Origin: Mucilaginibacter cryoferens
GTDB taxonomy: Bacteria; Bacteroidota; Bacteroidia; Sphingobacteriales; Sphingobacteriaceae
Assembly: GCF_014205845.1 (NCBI RefSeq)
Contig: NZ_JACHCR010000019.1
Coordinates: 1-64,000 of the forward strand
Direction: 5' to 3'
Length of the DNA: 64,000 nucleotides
The notes under the pieces are model-generated. The model did no database searches. It saw only the letters and a program-made list of their open reading frames with translations, and was not told where the DNA came from. Of this stretch, positions 50,956 to 59,051 are shown in pieces. The translations under genes and the position numbers were made by a program. The stretch's first letter is position 1, and every line of letters begins with the position of its first letter.

Positions 50956-51798
50956 ATGGCATTAAAAACAACCGTTATTACAGGGGCAACATCGGGCATT
51001 GGGACGGAAACAGCCCTTTCGCTGGCCCGGCAGGGGCACGCACTTTATTTATTGGTGCGTAACACCCAAAAAGGAGAGGAGCTTAGGGCTTACCTGGCTA
51101 AAGAGACCGGTAACAGCGAGATAAGTGTAATTAAATGCGACCTGGCCAATTTGCAAAGCGTGCGCGACGCGGCTGCCCAATTATCGGCGAAGCTATTCGC
51201 TATCAATACACTCGTTAATAATGCAGGTGGTATTTTTGCCGAAAGAGAGCTTAGTGAAGACGGTTTTGAGATGACCTTTACCAGTAATCATCTTGGCCAT
51301 TTTTTGCTCACCAACAGCCTAATGCCGCTGCTACAAAAAGGACAGGCACGCATCATCAATGTAAGCTCCGAAGCTCACAAGCGTGGCACCCCGCAATTTG
51401 ATGATCTGCAGTGGACAAAATCATACAATGCCTGGAAAGCTTATGGCATGAATAAGCTGTTCAATATCTATTTTACCCAATCGCTGGCCTCCAAATTTGG
51501 TAATACGGGCATCCTGGCATTTTCACTGCATCCGGGTGTGGTAAATACCAATTTCTGGATAGATTTTAAAGGATTTGGAAAACTCATGACCATGCTGATC
51601 CGTCCGTTTATGATCACCGCAGAGCAAGGCGCCGAAACTTCGGTGTTTTTGGCAACGGCACCGCGGCTTGATAAATATAACGGCCGCTATTTTAAAAAGA
51701 AAAAGGTTGCCAAAACATCTGCCATAGCTACAGATACCGTTGCCCGGGATAAGCTTTGGGCAGTAAGCGAGCAGCTGGTAAGCCCCCTAACCCCCTGA
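50956..51798 (+). CDS. Short-chain dehydrogenase/reductase (retinol-dehydrogenase-like)
   Basis: This is a 280-residue NAD(P)-dependent SDR. The cofactor motif is TTVITGATSGIGTETAL (residues 5-21), then LVNNAGG, the Ser in INVSSEAHKRG and the active-site pair YGMNKLFNIYF (Tyr-x3-Lys). The long C-terminal part (FSLHPGVVNTNFW) fits the retinol dehydrogenase/WWOX-like SDRs. The first codon lies just behind a GC-rich repeat, and the last codons (SPLTP) are read from another copy. So the gene is flanked by copies of one repeat, which may have helped to move it or to trim its C-terminus. Confidence 0.88.
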   Translation: MALKTTVITGATSGIGTETALSLARQGHALYLLVRNTQKGEELRAYLAKETGNSEISVIKCDLANLQSVRDAAAQLSAKLFAINTLVNNAGGIFAERELSEDGFEMTFTSNHLGHFLLTNSLMPLLQKGQARIINVSSEAHKRGTPQFDDLQWTKSYNAWKAYGMNKLFNIYFTQSLASKFGNTGILAFSLHPGVVNTNFWIDFKGFGKLMTMLIRPFMITAEQGAETSVFLATAPRLDKYNGRYFKKKKVAKTSAIATDTVARDKLWAVSEQLVSPLTP

Positions 51799-51858
51799 AG
51801 GGGGAACACAGTTGCCTGTCTAGCATCGAAAACTCCCCCTTTAGGGGGCGGGGGGCTT
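51781..51858. repeat. CCCCCTAACCCCCTGAAGGGGG repeat overlapping the SDR 3' end
   Basis: AGCCCCCTAACCCCCTGAAGG is a G/C-run palindrome that supplies the last five codons and the stop of the SDR gene. It is followed by AACTCCCCCTTTAGGGGGC, the direct copy of the upstream element. Confidence 0.65.
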
Positions 51859-51940
51859 CTGTATCCAAAAAATTACCAATAATCTCCTTTATTAAAAGTT
51901 GTAACATTGAAAGTTAATATCTACATTAGATGACTTAAAT

Positions 51941-52480
51941 ATGACAATTATGCAGGTGAACAAAAAAATATTAGTAACGCTTGGTTTAATGTCGGTTGTG
52001 GTGCTTGGTGCCATGACTTCCATGACGCCTAAGCCGGCTGAAGATGCCGGTTGGAAAAACTTAAAGGTATTGCCTAAAAACATTACCAAAGAGCAGCTTC
52101 ATGAGGTAATGGAGGAGTGGGGGCACTCATTGGGGGTGCATTGTAACTTTTGCCATGTACGGGATGAGGCTGCAAAACAAATGGATTGGGCAAACGATGC
52201 CAAACCCGAAAAGAAAATGGCCCGCGATATGTTCAAGATGATGAACAAAATCAACGAGAAATATTTTGATGCTAAAAAGGATTCGTTAGGCATGGTACTA
52301 AAATCTGGTGTTAACTGTTATAGTTGCCACCGTGGTACCGCGCATCCAGAGGTAACTTTGCCTGCGGGCCGTGGTCCAGGTGGCCCTCCTCCGGGCGGTA
52401 TGGGCCCCGGTGGTCCTCCTCCGGGTGGTCAACCTGGTCCTCCTCCGGCAGGTACTCCGGCTCCCGATAAAAAAGAGTAA
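51941..52480 (+). CDS. Two-haem c-type cytochrome with Pro/Gly-rich tail
   Basis: This is a 179-residue exported protein (signal MQVNKKILVTLGLMSVVVLGAM, with MTIM as a possible extra start). Two haem c motifs, CNFCH and CYSCH, stand about 57 residues apart. The flanking LHEVMEEWGHSLGVHCNFCH and MARDMFKMMNKINEKYF match the photosynthetic-reaction-centre cytochrome c subunit family, which here is not photosynthetic. The last 45 residues are almost only Pro and Gly repeats (GPGGPPPGG). It carries electrons in the periplasm; the partner is unknown. A terminator follows. Confidence 0.88.
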   Translation: MTIMQVNKKILVTLGLMSVVVLGAMTSMTPKPAEDAGWKNLKVLPKNITKEQLHEVMEEWGHSLGVHCNFCHVRDEAAKQMDWANDAKPEKKMARDMFKMMNKINEKYFDAKKDSLGMVLKSGVNCYSCHRGTAHPEVTLPAGRGPGGPPPGGMGPGGPPPGGQPGPPPAGTPAPDKKE

Positions 52481-52500
52481 CTTTATTAACTGATATTTTA

Positions 52501-52535
52501 AATGCCCTTGGTTTTAATCAAGGGCATTTTTGTTG
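52501..52535 (+). terminator. Terminator of the cytochrome gene
   Basis: AATGCCCTTG-GTTTTAAT-CAAGGGCATT is a perfect 10-bp stem followed by TTTTGTTG. Confidence 0.85.
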
Positions 52536-52669
52536 TTCAGAGGGTGAAAACCCCGCTTTGAAACGGGTAAAAAACACCTTTTTTCATTTTGTTGTTAAAT
52601 TATTCACGCTAACTTCATGATTTTTAGTTAATTTTAGTTGATTTTAATACCCCCTATAAATTAACTTTT

Positions 52670-52891
52670 ATGACAGTCGAACTTGATACCAAATCTGGCA
52701 TTGATAACATAGTACGAATAAAGCCTGTTGCCACTCAAAAGGAGTTACGTTGCCGTAGTTGCAAAGCCGATCTATCCCGCATTAAACGCGGTCCCGTTGT
52801 TAGAGCATTGTTTTTTTGGTTACCGCTTAAACATTATGTTTGTTATCGTTGCAGTCGTAAAACCTACCGGTTGGATAGGTCTGGCAAATAA
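52670..52891 (+). CDS. Small zinc-ribbon-like protein
   Basis: This is a 73-residue basic protein with two Cys pairs (LRCRSCKADL and YVCYRCSRKTY) that fit a zinc ribbon. A short hydrophobic stretch (VVRALFFWLPL) lies between the pairs. It has no signal peptide. It precedes accC by 68 bp but has different regulation signs. It is a second small Cys-pair protein in this window and is not clearly homologous to the one at 4256. The function is unknown. Confidence 0.55.
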   Translation: MTVELDTKSGIDNIVRIKPVATQKELRCRSCKADLSRIKRGPVVRALFFWLPLKHYVCYRCSRKTYRLDRSGK

Positions 52892-52947
52892 TAGGCATTA
52901 GCCATATTTCATCTTTAAATTTCCTGCCTGCTAACCGGTAAATCAGT

Positions 52948-52955
52948 TACATTTG
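52948..52955 (+). promoter_or_regulatory. TAnnTTTG -7 box, 4 bp before accC
   Basis: TACATTTG ends 4 bp before ATG 52960, predicting a leaderless transcript. No clear -33 element is present. Confidence 0.45.
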
Positions 52956-52959
52956 TTTT

Positions 52960-54441
52960 ATGCAAAAGATACTGGTAGCCAATCGTGGCGAAATAGCTTT
53001 AAGAGTAATGCGCTCTGCGCGCGAAATGGGGATTAAAACGGTTGCCGTTTATTCTGATGCAGATCGTGACGCGTTGCATGTGCGGTACGCCGATGAAGCA
53101 GTTCACATTGGCCCGGCTCCATCCAATCAATCGTATCTGGTTGGCTCAAAAATTATTGCTGCCTGTATCAAAACCGGGGCCCAGGGCATTCATCCGGGTT
53201 ATGGTTTTTTAAGCGAAAATGCCGCTTTTGCAAAGCAGGTGCGCGAGGCCGGTCTCATTCTCATTGGGCCATCGCCAGAGGCTATGGAAGTGATGGGCAA
53301 TAAGCTATCGGCCAAAGCGGCGGCCTTAAAGTATAATATCCCCATGGTACCAGGTACCGACGAAGCCATAACCAATGTTGCCGAAGCCAAATTACGTGCT
53401 ATAGAAGTAGGCTTTCCCATATTGATAAAAGCAGCCGCTGGTGGTGGCGGCAAGGGGATGCGTATAGTTGATGCTGCCGCAGATTTTGAAGAGCAAATGC
53501 AGCTGGCCGTATCAGAAGCTACTTCGGCTTTTGGCGATGGATCGGTATTTATTGAGCGTTACGTATCATCGCCACGGCATATCGAGATCCAGGTTTTGGG
53601 CGATACTCATGGCAATATAGTACACCTGTTTGAGCGCGATTGCTCGGTACAGCGTCGCCATCAAAAAGTAATTGAAGAAGCGCCCTCAAAAGTACTTACC
53701 CCGGCTATACGGTCGCAAATGGGTAAATGCGCCGTTGATGTGGCGCGTTCTGTGAACTATACCGGCGCAGGTACGGTAGAGTTTATTATGGACGATGACC
53801 TCAATTTTTATTTTTTAGAGATGAATACCCGCCTACAGGTAGAACACCCGGTTACAGAACTGATAACAGGTATCGACTTGGTGAAGGAGCAGATAAATAT
53901 AGCCCGTGGATTGCCTTTAAGCTTTAAACAGGAAGATCTGCAGATTCGCGGCCATGCTATGGAACTGAGGGTTTACGCCGAAGATCCGGCCAATAACTTT
54001 TTGCCAGATATTGGCACGCTGCAAACCTATATTACGCCCAAAGGCCCCGGTGTACGTGTTGACGATGGCTTTGAACAAGGCATGGAGATCCCTATTTATT
54101 ACGACCCGATGATTGCCAAGCTGATAACCTATGGTAAAGACCGCGGAGAGGCTATAGAACGAATGATACGCGCTATTGACGAATACCAGATAACCGGCAT
54201 TACAACAACCCTGGGTTTCGGTAAATTTGTAATGCAGCATGAGGCTTTTACTTCAGGTAATTTCGACACCCATTTTGTGAAAAAATATTTCAGCCCCGAG
54301 GTGTTACAAACAACCAATGAAGATGAAGCCCGCATTGCAGTTATACTGATGGAACGGTTACTTAACGAAAAGAAAGCTACGGTTGCCACTACAGCAACCG
54401 CCGAAACAAGTAATTGGGTAAAAAACAGAAATAAACTGTAA
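52960..54441 (+). CDS. accC: Biotin carboxylase subunit of an acyl-CoA carboxylase
   Basis: This is a 493-residue ATP-grasp enzyme that carboxylates biotin on its carrier protein. It starts MQKILVANRGEIALRVMRSA. The carboxylase core shows GIHPGYGFLSENAAFA, the ATP loop KAAAGGGGKGMRIV, the catalytic ERDCSVQRRHQKVIEEAPS and EMNTRLQVEHPVTE. It is slightly longer than AccC of E. coli (449), like subunits of propionyl-/acetyl-CoA carboxylases. No biotin carrier or transferase gene is adjacent. It ends directly against the convergent HAD gene. Confidence 0.95.
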   Translation: MQKILVANRGEIALRVMRSAREMGIKTVAVYSDADRDALHVRYADEAVHIGPAPSNQSYLVGSKIIAACIKTGAQGIHPGYGFLSENAAFAKQVREAGLILIGPSPEAMEVMGNKLSAKAAALKYNIPMVPGTDEAITNVAEAKLRAIEVGFPILIKAAAGGGGKGMRIVDAAADFEEQMQLAVSEATSAFGDGSVFIERYVSSPRHIEIQVLGDTHGNIVHLFERDCSVQRRHQKVIEEAPSKVLTPAIRSQMGKCAVDVARSVNYTGAGTVEFIMDDDLNFYFLEMNTRLQVEHPVTELITGIDLVKEQINIARGLPLSFKQEDLQIRGHAMELRVYAEDPANNFLPDIGTLQTYITPKGPGVRVDDGFEQGMEIPIYYDPMIAKLITYGKDRGEAIERMIRAIDEYQITGITTTLGFGKFVMQHEAFTSGNFDTHFVKKYFSPEVLQTTNEDEARIAVILMERLLNEKKATVATTATAETSNWVKNRNKL

Positions 54442-55086
54442 TTACAATATTGTTGCCAGTTCGCTAAAGTTATCTATGGTAGCAACCATACCATCTGTTA
54501 CTACCCCGAAGCCATAGCTTGCAAAAATAAAAGGCACGCCGGCTTTAGTGGCAGATGTATAATCGCCCATGGTATCGCCAATGTAAACCGGTGCTTTAAG
54601 GCCATTATCGTTTACAATATCTTTAATATTATCTGCCTTCGGGTTGCCTTTGGTGCCAAAACATTGGTGGGCCAAAAAGTAGGGATGCATGTTATTTAAA
54701 TCCAAAAACACTTCAATATAGCCGCTTTGGCAGTTGCTTACTATGTATAGTTTGTATTTGGTACCAAGGTATTTAAGGGTTTCTTCCAGATCGGGATAAA
54801 GCTCTCCGCCTTTTTTATGTAGTATCTCCAATTCGCTCACTGCGCAAAGGACCTGTACTTCTTTACGCTGAGCATCATCAAGCCCCGGGAATAGTTTGTC
54901 AAATATGGCATCGTAGGTCATGCCGGTAATGGATCTTACACGTTCAACAGTCATTTCTTCGGTTAGGTAATCAACCTGGTTAACGGCATTTTGCCAGGCC
55001 AGAGCCACGTTGGCGGTGCTGTCCCAAAGGGTGCCATCCAGGTCGAAAATTATACTGTCGAATTTGTTTTTTAGTGAAGTATCCAT
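54442..55086 (-). CDS. HAD-family hydrolase (phosphoglycolate-phosphatase-like)
   Basis: This is a 214-residue HAD phosphatase. The nucleophile motif is SIIFDLDGTLWDST (Asp near residue 14), motif II is YIVSNCQSGYIEVFL, and motifs III/IV are GNPKADNIKDIV and PVYIGDTMGDYTSATKAGVPFIF. It has the helical cap of the PGP/YhfJ subgroup. It acts on a small phosphate ester that is not known. The last base of the gene abuts the last base of accC with no gap, an extreme convergent arrangement. Confidence 0.92.
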   Translation of the reverse strand: MDTSLKNKFDSIIFDLDGTLWDSTANVALAWQNAVNQVDYLTEEMTVERVRSITGMTYDAIFDKLFPGLDDAQRKEVQVLCAVSELEILHKKGGELYPDLEETLKYLGTKYKLYIVSNCQSGYIEVFLDLNNMHPYFLAHQCFGTKGNPKADNIKDIVNDNGLKAPVYIGDTMGDYTSATKAGVPFIFASYGFGVVTDGMVATIDNFSELATIL

Positions 55087-55279
55087 GATGGCGGCAAAAG
55101 TAATAAAAAACGGGTGATAAATTTGTTATGGTTCGATACCCAAGATGGTGGGACTAAGCATATTTAAATCCGATCAAGAAATTGGCTCTGTATGCTGGCT
55201 AAGACTGACTCGCCTGTCGGAATAGAAAGAGAGGGTGGACGAGTTTTTCTATTTCCCTTTTTATTATGGAGCATTATTC

Positions 55280-55342
55280 AACTCCCCTCTATGCGCGAAG
55301 CGGAGAGAGGGGTGACCGGCGAAGCCTGGTCGGGGTGAGTCA
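55280..55342. repeat. GC-rich intergenic repeat with CCCCTCT/AGAGGGG arms
   Basis: ACTCCCCTCTATGCGCGAAGC, GGAGAGAGGGGTGACCGGCG and AAGCCTGGTCGGGGTGAGTC form a GC-rich block with an internal stem. It lies in the 432-bp gap between the HAD gene and the ABC exporter, where I see no gene. Confidence 0.55.
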
Positions 55343-55518
55343 TAACCTTGGTTAGTTTACGCCCTTTCCATTCTTTGTTTAATCAATTTAACAGATGCAT
55401 CGGTATATATACAAACTCTTTTTGTCACGTCTTCCTCACAAATACCTCCACATCCCGCTAATGCTCTCACATTTAACTAAATTTGTTTAAATACATTTAA
55501 ACAGAGAAAGACCATATA

Positions 55519-57357
55519 TTGAATATCAACCGTCCGCCCAAAAATACCATAGAAACCAAAATAACTTTAAAGGAGCGCTTTGATGCGTTGCGTAATCTGC
55601 CTGCCTTTTTTAAACTGGTATGGCAAACTAACCGCTGGATGACAGCGGTTAACGCCCTATTGCGTATTGCGCGCTCGGCAATGCCTTTAGGTTTACTGTA
55701 CATCGGCAAACTTATTATTGATAAAGTAGTAACCATAAGCCATGAACCGGTTAAGGATATGACGCAACTATGGGAGCTGGTGGGATTAGAATTTGCGCTG
55801 GCTATTTTAACAGATGCCCTAAGCCGGGCAATTACCCTGATGGATAGCCTGCTTGGCGATCTGTTTAGCAACCATACATCGGTAAAAATTATGGCGCACG
55901 CCGCCACACTGGATCTGGATCAGTTTGAAGATTCGGTGTTTTACGATAAGTTGGAACGGGCCCGGCAACAAACCGTTGGCCGCACTATATTGCTCTCGCA
56001 GGTGATGAGCCAGGTGCAGGATCTGATAACCATGGGCTTTTTGGCTGTGGGATTAATGACCTTTAATCCATGGCTTATAGTGTTGTTACTGATAGCCATT
56101 ATTCCGGCGTTTTTGGGCGAATCGTACTTCAACGATCGTAGTTATGCGCTCACCCGTGGCCAAACGCCCGAACGCCGCGAACTGGATTACATCCGCTACC
56201 TGGGTGCCAGCGACGAAACGGCTAAAGAAGTAAAGATCTTTGATCTTTCGGGCTTCATCATTAACCGCTTTAAACAATTATCTGATAAGTTTTATGCCGA
56301 TAATAAGCGCCTGGCTATAAACCGCTCGTTATGGGGAACGTTTTTCGCCATGCTGGGTAGTATAGGTTATTATGGCGCGTATGTGGTTATTATTGTGAGA
56401 GCCGTACAAGGTAGTGTAACTATTGGCGAGCTTGCTTTTCTGGCGGGTTCATTCAGGCAGTTGCGCGCTTTGCTGGAAGGGATACTTACGCGCTTCACAG
56501 CTGTATCGCAAGGTGCCATTTACCTGCGGGATTTTTTTGAATTTTTTGAGATCGAACCTAAAATTAAGCTTTCGGCAAACGCGTTACCTTTCCCTAAAAC
56601 CATACAACAGGGATTTACTTTTGAGGATGTTGGCTTTAGATATATCAACTCCGAGCGATGGGCTAACCGGCATTTAAACTTTACGCTTTACCCTGGTGAA
56701 AAGCTGGCGCTGGTAGGGGAGAATGGTGCCGGTAAAACCACCCTTGTAAAACTACTTTCCCGCCTGTACGATCCAACCGAAGGCCGCATTTTATTAGATG
56801 GCATAGACCTGCGCGAGTACGACCTTGCCAGCCTGCGACTGAATGTAGGTATCATTTTTCAGGATTATTTACGGTACCAGATGAGTTTTGCTCAAAATAT
56901 AGCTGTGGGTAAAATTAGCGAACAGGGTAATAGGCCGCTGATAGAGAACTCGGCCCGCCAAAGCCTGGCCGATGTATTGGCCGCCAAACTGCCGGCGGGG
57001 TACAACCAGCAACTGGGCAAGCGCTTTGCCGATGGTGTTGAATTATCTGGGGGCGAATGGCAAAAAGTGGCCCTTGCCCGTGCCTACATGCGCGACGCGC
57101 AACTGTTGATACTGGATGAACCTACATCGGCACTGGACGCCCGCGCCGAATACAATGTTTTTGAACGCTTTGCCGAGTTAACCAAGGGCCGGTCGGCAGT
57201 GCTTATCTCACACCGGTTTAGTACGGTGCGTATGGCCGATAGGATACTGGTGCTTGAAAAAGGCGAATTGATTGAAATAGGCAGCCACGAAGAATTGCTG
57301 CTCAAAGGCGGCCGTTATGCCGAACTATTTGATTTGCAGGCAGCAGGGTATAGGTAG
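55519..57357 (+). CDS. ABC exporter, fused permease and ATPase
   Basis: This is a 612-residue exporter half-transporter. The N-terminal membrane domain (about 35-330) is followed by the ATPase domain (355-600): Walker A GENGAGKTTLVKLL, signature LSGGEWQKVALARAYM, Walker B LLILDEPTSALDARAEY and ISHRFSTVRMADRILVLEKG. The frame begins at TTG 55519, with AGAGAAAG about 9 bp upstream; no ATG occurs before the conserved region. It works as a dimer in the inner membrane and exports lipids, peptides or drugs. The substrate is not shown and it stands alone. Confidence 0.9.
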   Translation: MNINRPPKNTIETKITLKERFDALRNLPAFFKLVWQTNRWMTAVNALLRIARSAMPLGLLYIGKLIIDKVVTISHEPVKDMTQLWELVGLEFALAILTDALSRAITLMDSLLGDLFSNHTSVKIMAHAATLDLDQFEDSVFYDKLERARQQTVGRTILLSQVMSQVQDLITMGFLAVGLMTFNPWLIVLLLIAIIPAFLGESYFNDRSYALTRGQTPERRELDYIRYLGASDETAKEVKIFDLSGFIINRFKQLSDKFYADNKRLAINRSLWGTFFAMLGSIGYYGAYVVIIVRAVQGSVTIGELAFLAGSFRQLRALLEGILTRFTAVSQGAIYLRDFFEFFEIEPKIKLSANALPFPKTIQQGFTFEDVGFRYINSERWANRHLNFTLYPGEKLALVGENGAGKTTLVKLLSRLYDPTEGRILLDGIDLREYDLASLRLNVGIIFQDYLRYQMSFAQNIAVGKISEQGNRPLIENSARQSLADVLAAKLPAGYNQQLGKRFADGVELSGGEWQKVALARAYMRDAQLLILDEPTSALDARAEYNVFERFAELTKGRSAVLISHRFSTVRMADRILVLEKGELIEIGSHEELLLKGGRYAELFDLQAAGYR

Positions 57358-57363
57358 GGGGGA

Positions 57364-57393
57364 GTATCAGGTAGTTAGTATCAAGTATCAAGA
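57364..57393 (+). repeat. Dispersed GTAGTTAGTATCAAGTA repeat, copy 3
   Basis: GTATCAGGTAGTTAGTATCA followed by AGTATCAAGA. It is just behind the ABC gene, like copy 2 behind nuoD. Confidence 0.6.
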
Positions 57394-57455
57394 CCTTTTC
57401 GAGGTTTATCAGGCTTCGTGCCTATCAATAACGTATTTAAAAATACCTTTTTGTC

Positions 57456-57612
57456 ATTCTGGAACGGAGTGAAAAATCTATTCTCCGCCATGCCTATTCG
57501 CCCAGTATAGTTGCCGAATACATCCTTCGTGCCTCAAGGATGACAACGCTGAAACAATGTCCTCCCCTTCAGAATTTCGCGAAATTTTATCACTCACGCC
57601 AAGCGTTTTTTT
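57456..57612. repeat. GTCATTCTGGAACGG repeat and CCCCTTCAGAATTTCGC element
   Basis: GTCATTCTGGAACGGAGTGA...ATCCTTCGTGCCTCAAGGATGAC is an imperfect palindrome. It is followed by CCCCTTCAGAATTTCGCG...ATCACTC, related to the tandem units at 41543-41660. No gene is seen in 57358-57900. Confidence 0.55.
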
Positions 57613-57839
57613 AACAAGTGATGGGTACTAACAAAAACCGGCCATGCTTTTATTAGCAGGGAAATACTGTGAAACAGAAATCAATGTTATTTTAATTGTA
57701 ATAGGTATGTTACAAAAAGCTCAATATCAGCAGGGTTTAGCTGTAAATTATATTAAAAAAAGCTATTTATCTTAAAAAATGCGTAAAACTACGTACGTAT
57801 TTCAGTGAAATCACTTGGTGTTTTTTAAACATCAAGCCT

Positions 57840-57847
57840 TATATTTG
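57840..57847 (+). promoter_or_regulatory. TAnnTTTG -7 box for the small lipoprotein gene
   Basis: TATATTTG lies 54 bp before ATG 57901, with TTG (57815-57817) as a possible -33 element. This leaves a leader of about 45 nt. Confidence 0.45.
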
Positions 57848-57900
57848 TAACAACATTTACTTAACACCTAAGTCTATAAGCATTTAATACCCCTATCGCT

Positions 57901-58176
57901 ATGAAACTTTTTTACCATTTTTTGTTCTTTGTATTTGCATCGCTCATATTGCTGGCCTGCGCCAGTATGTTTGCATCAGAACCACAAAGCCAATCCCAAA
58001 CCGACGAGTTTTCGGCTCCCGAACCTGACGGCAATGCATTAATCGACGATTCAATAGTTACTACCAACTCAACCCGTCCGTTTGTACTTACGCTTTTAAA
58101 GAGTAACAACAAAGTACTTCTGCCAAATGTGAAATATATTGCCGGCAAAAAATATGCTAAATATGTTCAATTTTGA
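57901..58176 (+). CDS. Small lipoprotein of unknown function
   Basis: This is a 91-residue protein with a lipoprotein signal (MKLFYHFLFFVFASLILLACAS, lipobox LLAC). The mature part is polar with a Gln/Ser-rich linker (PQSQSQTDEF) and a short C-terminal region (VLLPNVKYIAGKKYAKYVQF). No family is recognised. It is monocistronic. Confidence 0.6.
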   Translation: MKLFYHFLFFVFASLILLACASMFASEPQSQSQTDEFSAPEPDGNALIDDSIVTTNSTRPFVLTLLKSNNKVLLPNVKYIAGKKYAKYVQF

Positions 58177-58412
58177 AACACCCCTAAGTTATTTTGGTCC
58201 CTCAAAGAAGTTTAAATAAGTTCAGTTAATATTAGTTTAATTTAGTTAGGGAAACAGTTGCAAGCGGCCTTTACAGCAATGTAAGGGCTACCTTGTTTTT
58301 TTGAGGAAAGAAGGTTTATTGGATTAAGAAGCAAGGATTTTTAGATTAAGGATTTTTGGATAAAATTTTGTCTTTACTCCTTGTTCTGAAAATCTTTGCT
58401 CCAACTTAAAGA

Positions 58413-58559
58413 TTACTTAAAATTGCCTAATGTGAATAATACGGTTAAAACAGGAACAGCTAATAAAAAATAAGCTTTTGCCAATTGTACGTTATCTGCG
58501 TTGCCTGTTACAAATACCTTGTAAAGGTCGTTTTTTAAAATTTTTAATAGCGCTTTCAT
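58413..58559 (-). CDS. 48-residue membrane-associated peptide
   Basis: This is a minus-strand frame of 49 codons. It reads MKALLKILKNDLYKVFVTGN and then ADNVQLAKAYFLLAVPVLTV before LFTLGNFK and the stop. The N-terminal half is basic and amphipathic and the C-terminal half is one hydrophobic helix (about 29-44). It lies 66 bp behind a DUF983 gene on the same strand and may share its transcript. Codon use is ordinary, and the basic-plus-hydrophobic layout is like other small membrane peptides. No family is known. Confidence 0.55.
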   Translation of the reverse strand: MKALLKILKNDLYKVFVTGNADNVQLAKAYFLLAVPVLTVLFTLGNFK

Positions 58560-58625
58560 AAGTCAAAAATTATAGTCCGGTAAATGCGAACTGCTGTAAT
58601 TTTGACAGAAATGCGGGCGCGGGGT

Positions 58626-59039
58626 TTAATGGTTTACAAAATTATCCTTACTCATTTCGGGGTTATAGTGTAGGCCGGGGGTAAGCCAATGCAGCAATGC
58701 CACCCTGGAGTATCTGAAATTAAATGGCGATAACACAACAGCCACAGTTAATATAACACCGCAATACAACCATGGATTGTGGCTGCCCGTTAAAACACTT
58801 ATGGCAACTGCCAGCGTAACCATTTGGGCAACATTTAAGGCGTAGCTTACAAACATGGCTACATAAAAATAGCCCGGCTCACGTTCAAAGGTTAAACCGC
58901 AATGAGGGCAGGTTTTGTTCATTTCCTGGGCTTTTAAGCCGTACATGCTGTTGGCAAACAAATCGCCGCGACGGCAGCGCGGGCATTTGGCGTGTACTAT
59001 GGCAGGCCAGGCGGCCAATTTATATTGGGTATTTTCCAT
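58626..59039 (-). CDS. DUF983 domain membrane protein
   Basis: This is a 137-residue protein. Zinc-ribbon-like Cys pairs (AKCPRCRRGDLF and KTCPHCGLTFERE) come first, followed by two membrane helices (about 58-83 and 90-105) and a short C-terminal tail. YFYVAMFVSYALN is characteristic of DUF983. The role of the family is not established. It is 12 bp downstream of the AraC regulator gene on the same strand, so it is probably in one operon with it. Confidence 0.88.
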   Translation of the reverse strand: MENTQYKLAAWPAIVHAKCPRCRRGDLFANSMYGLKAQEMNKTCPHCGLTFEREPGYFYVAMFVSYALNVAQMVTLAVAISVLTGSHNPWLYCGVILTVAVVLSPFNFRYSRVALLHWLTPGLHYNPEMSKDNFVNH

Positions 59040-59051
59040 GATATTTAAATG

